Part shown: piece after piece, positions 13,340-14,556 of the stretch
Numbering within the stretch: the stretch's first letter is position 1
How the letters are laid out: each line of letters begins with the position of its first letter
NCBI GenBank assembly: GCA_016462625.1
Contig: JAEMSV010000091.1
Coordinates: 1 to 14,556 of the forward strand
Reading direction: 5' to 3'
Length of the DNA stretch: 14,556 nt
Origin: Solirubrobacteraceae bacterium
GTDB lineage: Bacteria; Actinomycetota; Thermoleophilia; Solirubrobacterales; Solirubrobacteraceae
Made by a program: the position numbers and the translations under genes
The notes under the pieces: generated by a model
What the model was told of the DNA's origin: nothing
The model's input: only the letters and a program-made list of their open reading frames with translations
The model's database searches: none

Positions 13340-14556
<1,217 letters not shown>

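Overview
The window is about 14.5 kb of very GC-rich, densely coding chromosomal DNA, with no gap above about 125 bases. No mobile element, CRISPR array, rRNA or tRNA gene was seen. The composition, the tig-clpP-clpX cluster with a single clpP, the LAL-type LuxR regulator, the many leaderless-looking starts and a secreted protein with an NADQVDG motif suggest a high-GC actinobacterium. Thermoleophilia/Solirubrobacterales is my best guess from general resemblance; no marker gene here proves it.

Layout. (1) At the left edge a 1-Cys peroxiredoxin of the Prx6 class runs leftwards and is cut by the window. It is divergent from a large ATP-binding LuxR-family regulator (616-3240). (2) Next come a short-form threonine dehydratase (ilvA), a 68-residue excisionase-like helix-turn-helix protein and a small FKBP-type prolyl isomerase, packed tightly but each with its own promoter-like hexamer just before the start codon. 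(3) A cytochrome P450 follows, behind a near-consensus promoter. (4) A cytosolic Ser/Thr kinase-GAF protein overlaps by ATGA with a six-helix membrane protein carrying GAF, GGDEF and HD-GYP domains. This is a two-gene signalling operon that probably links protein phosphorylation to cyclic-di-GMP. (5) A secreted Asn/Gly-rich protein of unknown function ends at a strong hairpin, facing a convergent 53-residue Trp-rich membrane peptide gene on the minus strand. (6) Trigger factor (tig), clpP and clpX form the protein-quality-control cluster that fills the right end; clpX is cut by the window edge.

The most notable pattern is regulatory. Five genes have a -10-like hexamer ending 6 or 7 bases before the start codon and no Shine-Dalgarno sequence, as expected for leaderless mRNAs; two of them also have a good -35 at exactly 17 bp. 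Two further genes have the hexamer 10-11 bases upstream. The peroxiredoxin and secreted-protein genes instead have clear Shine-Dalgarno sequences. At one place two divergent -10 hexamers share two base pairs. I found no clearly new enzymatic system. The kinase/cyclic-di-GMP operon and the undescribed 53-residue peptide are the best candidates for follow-up.
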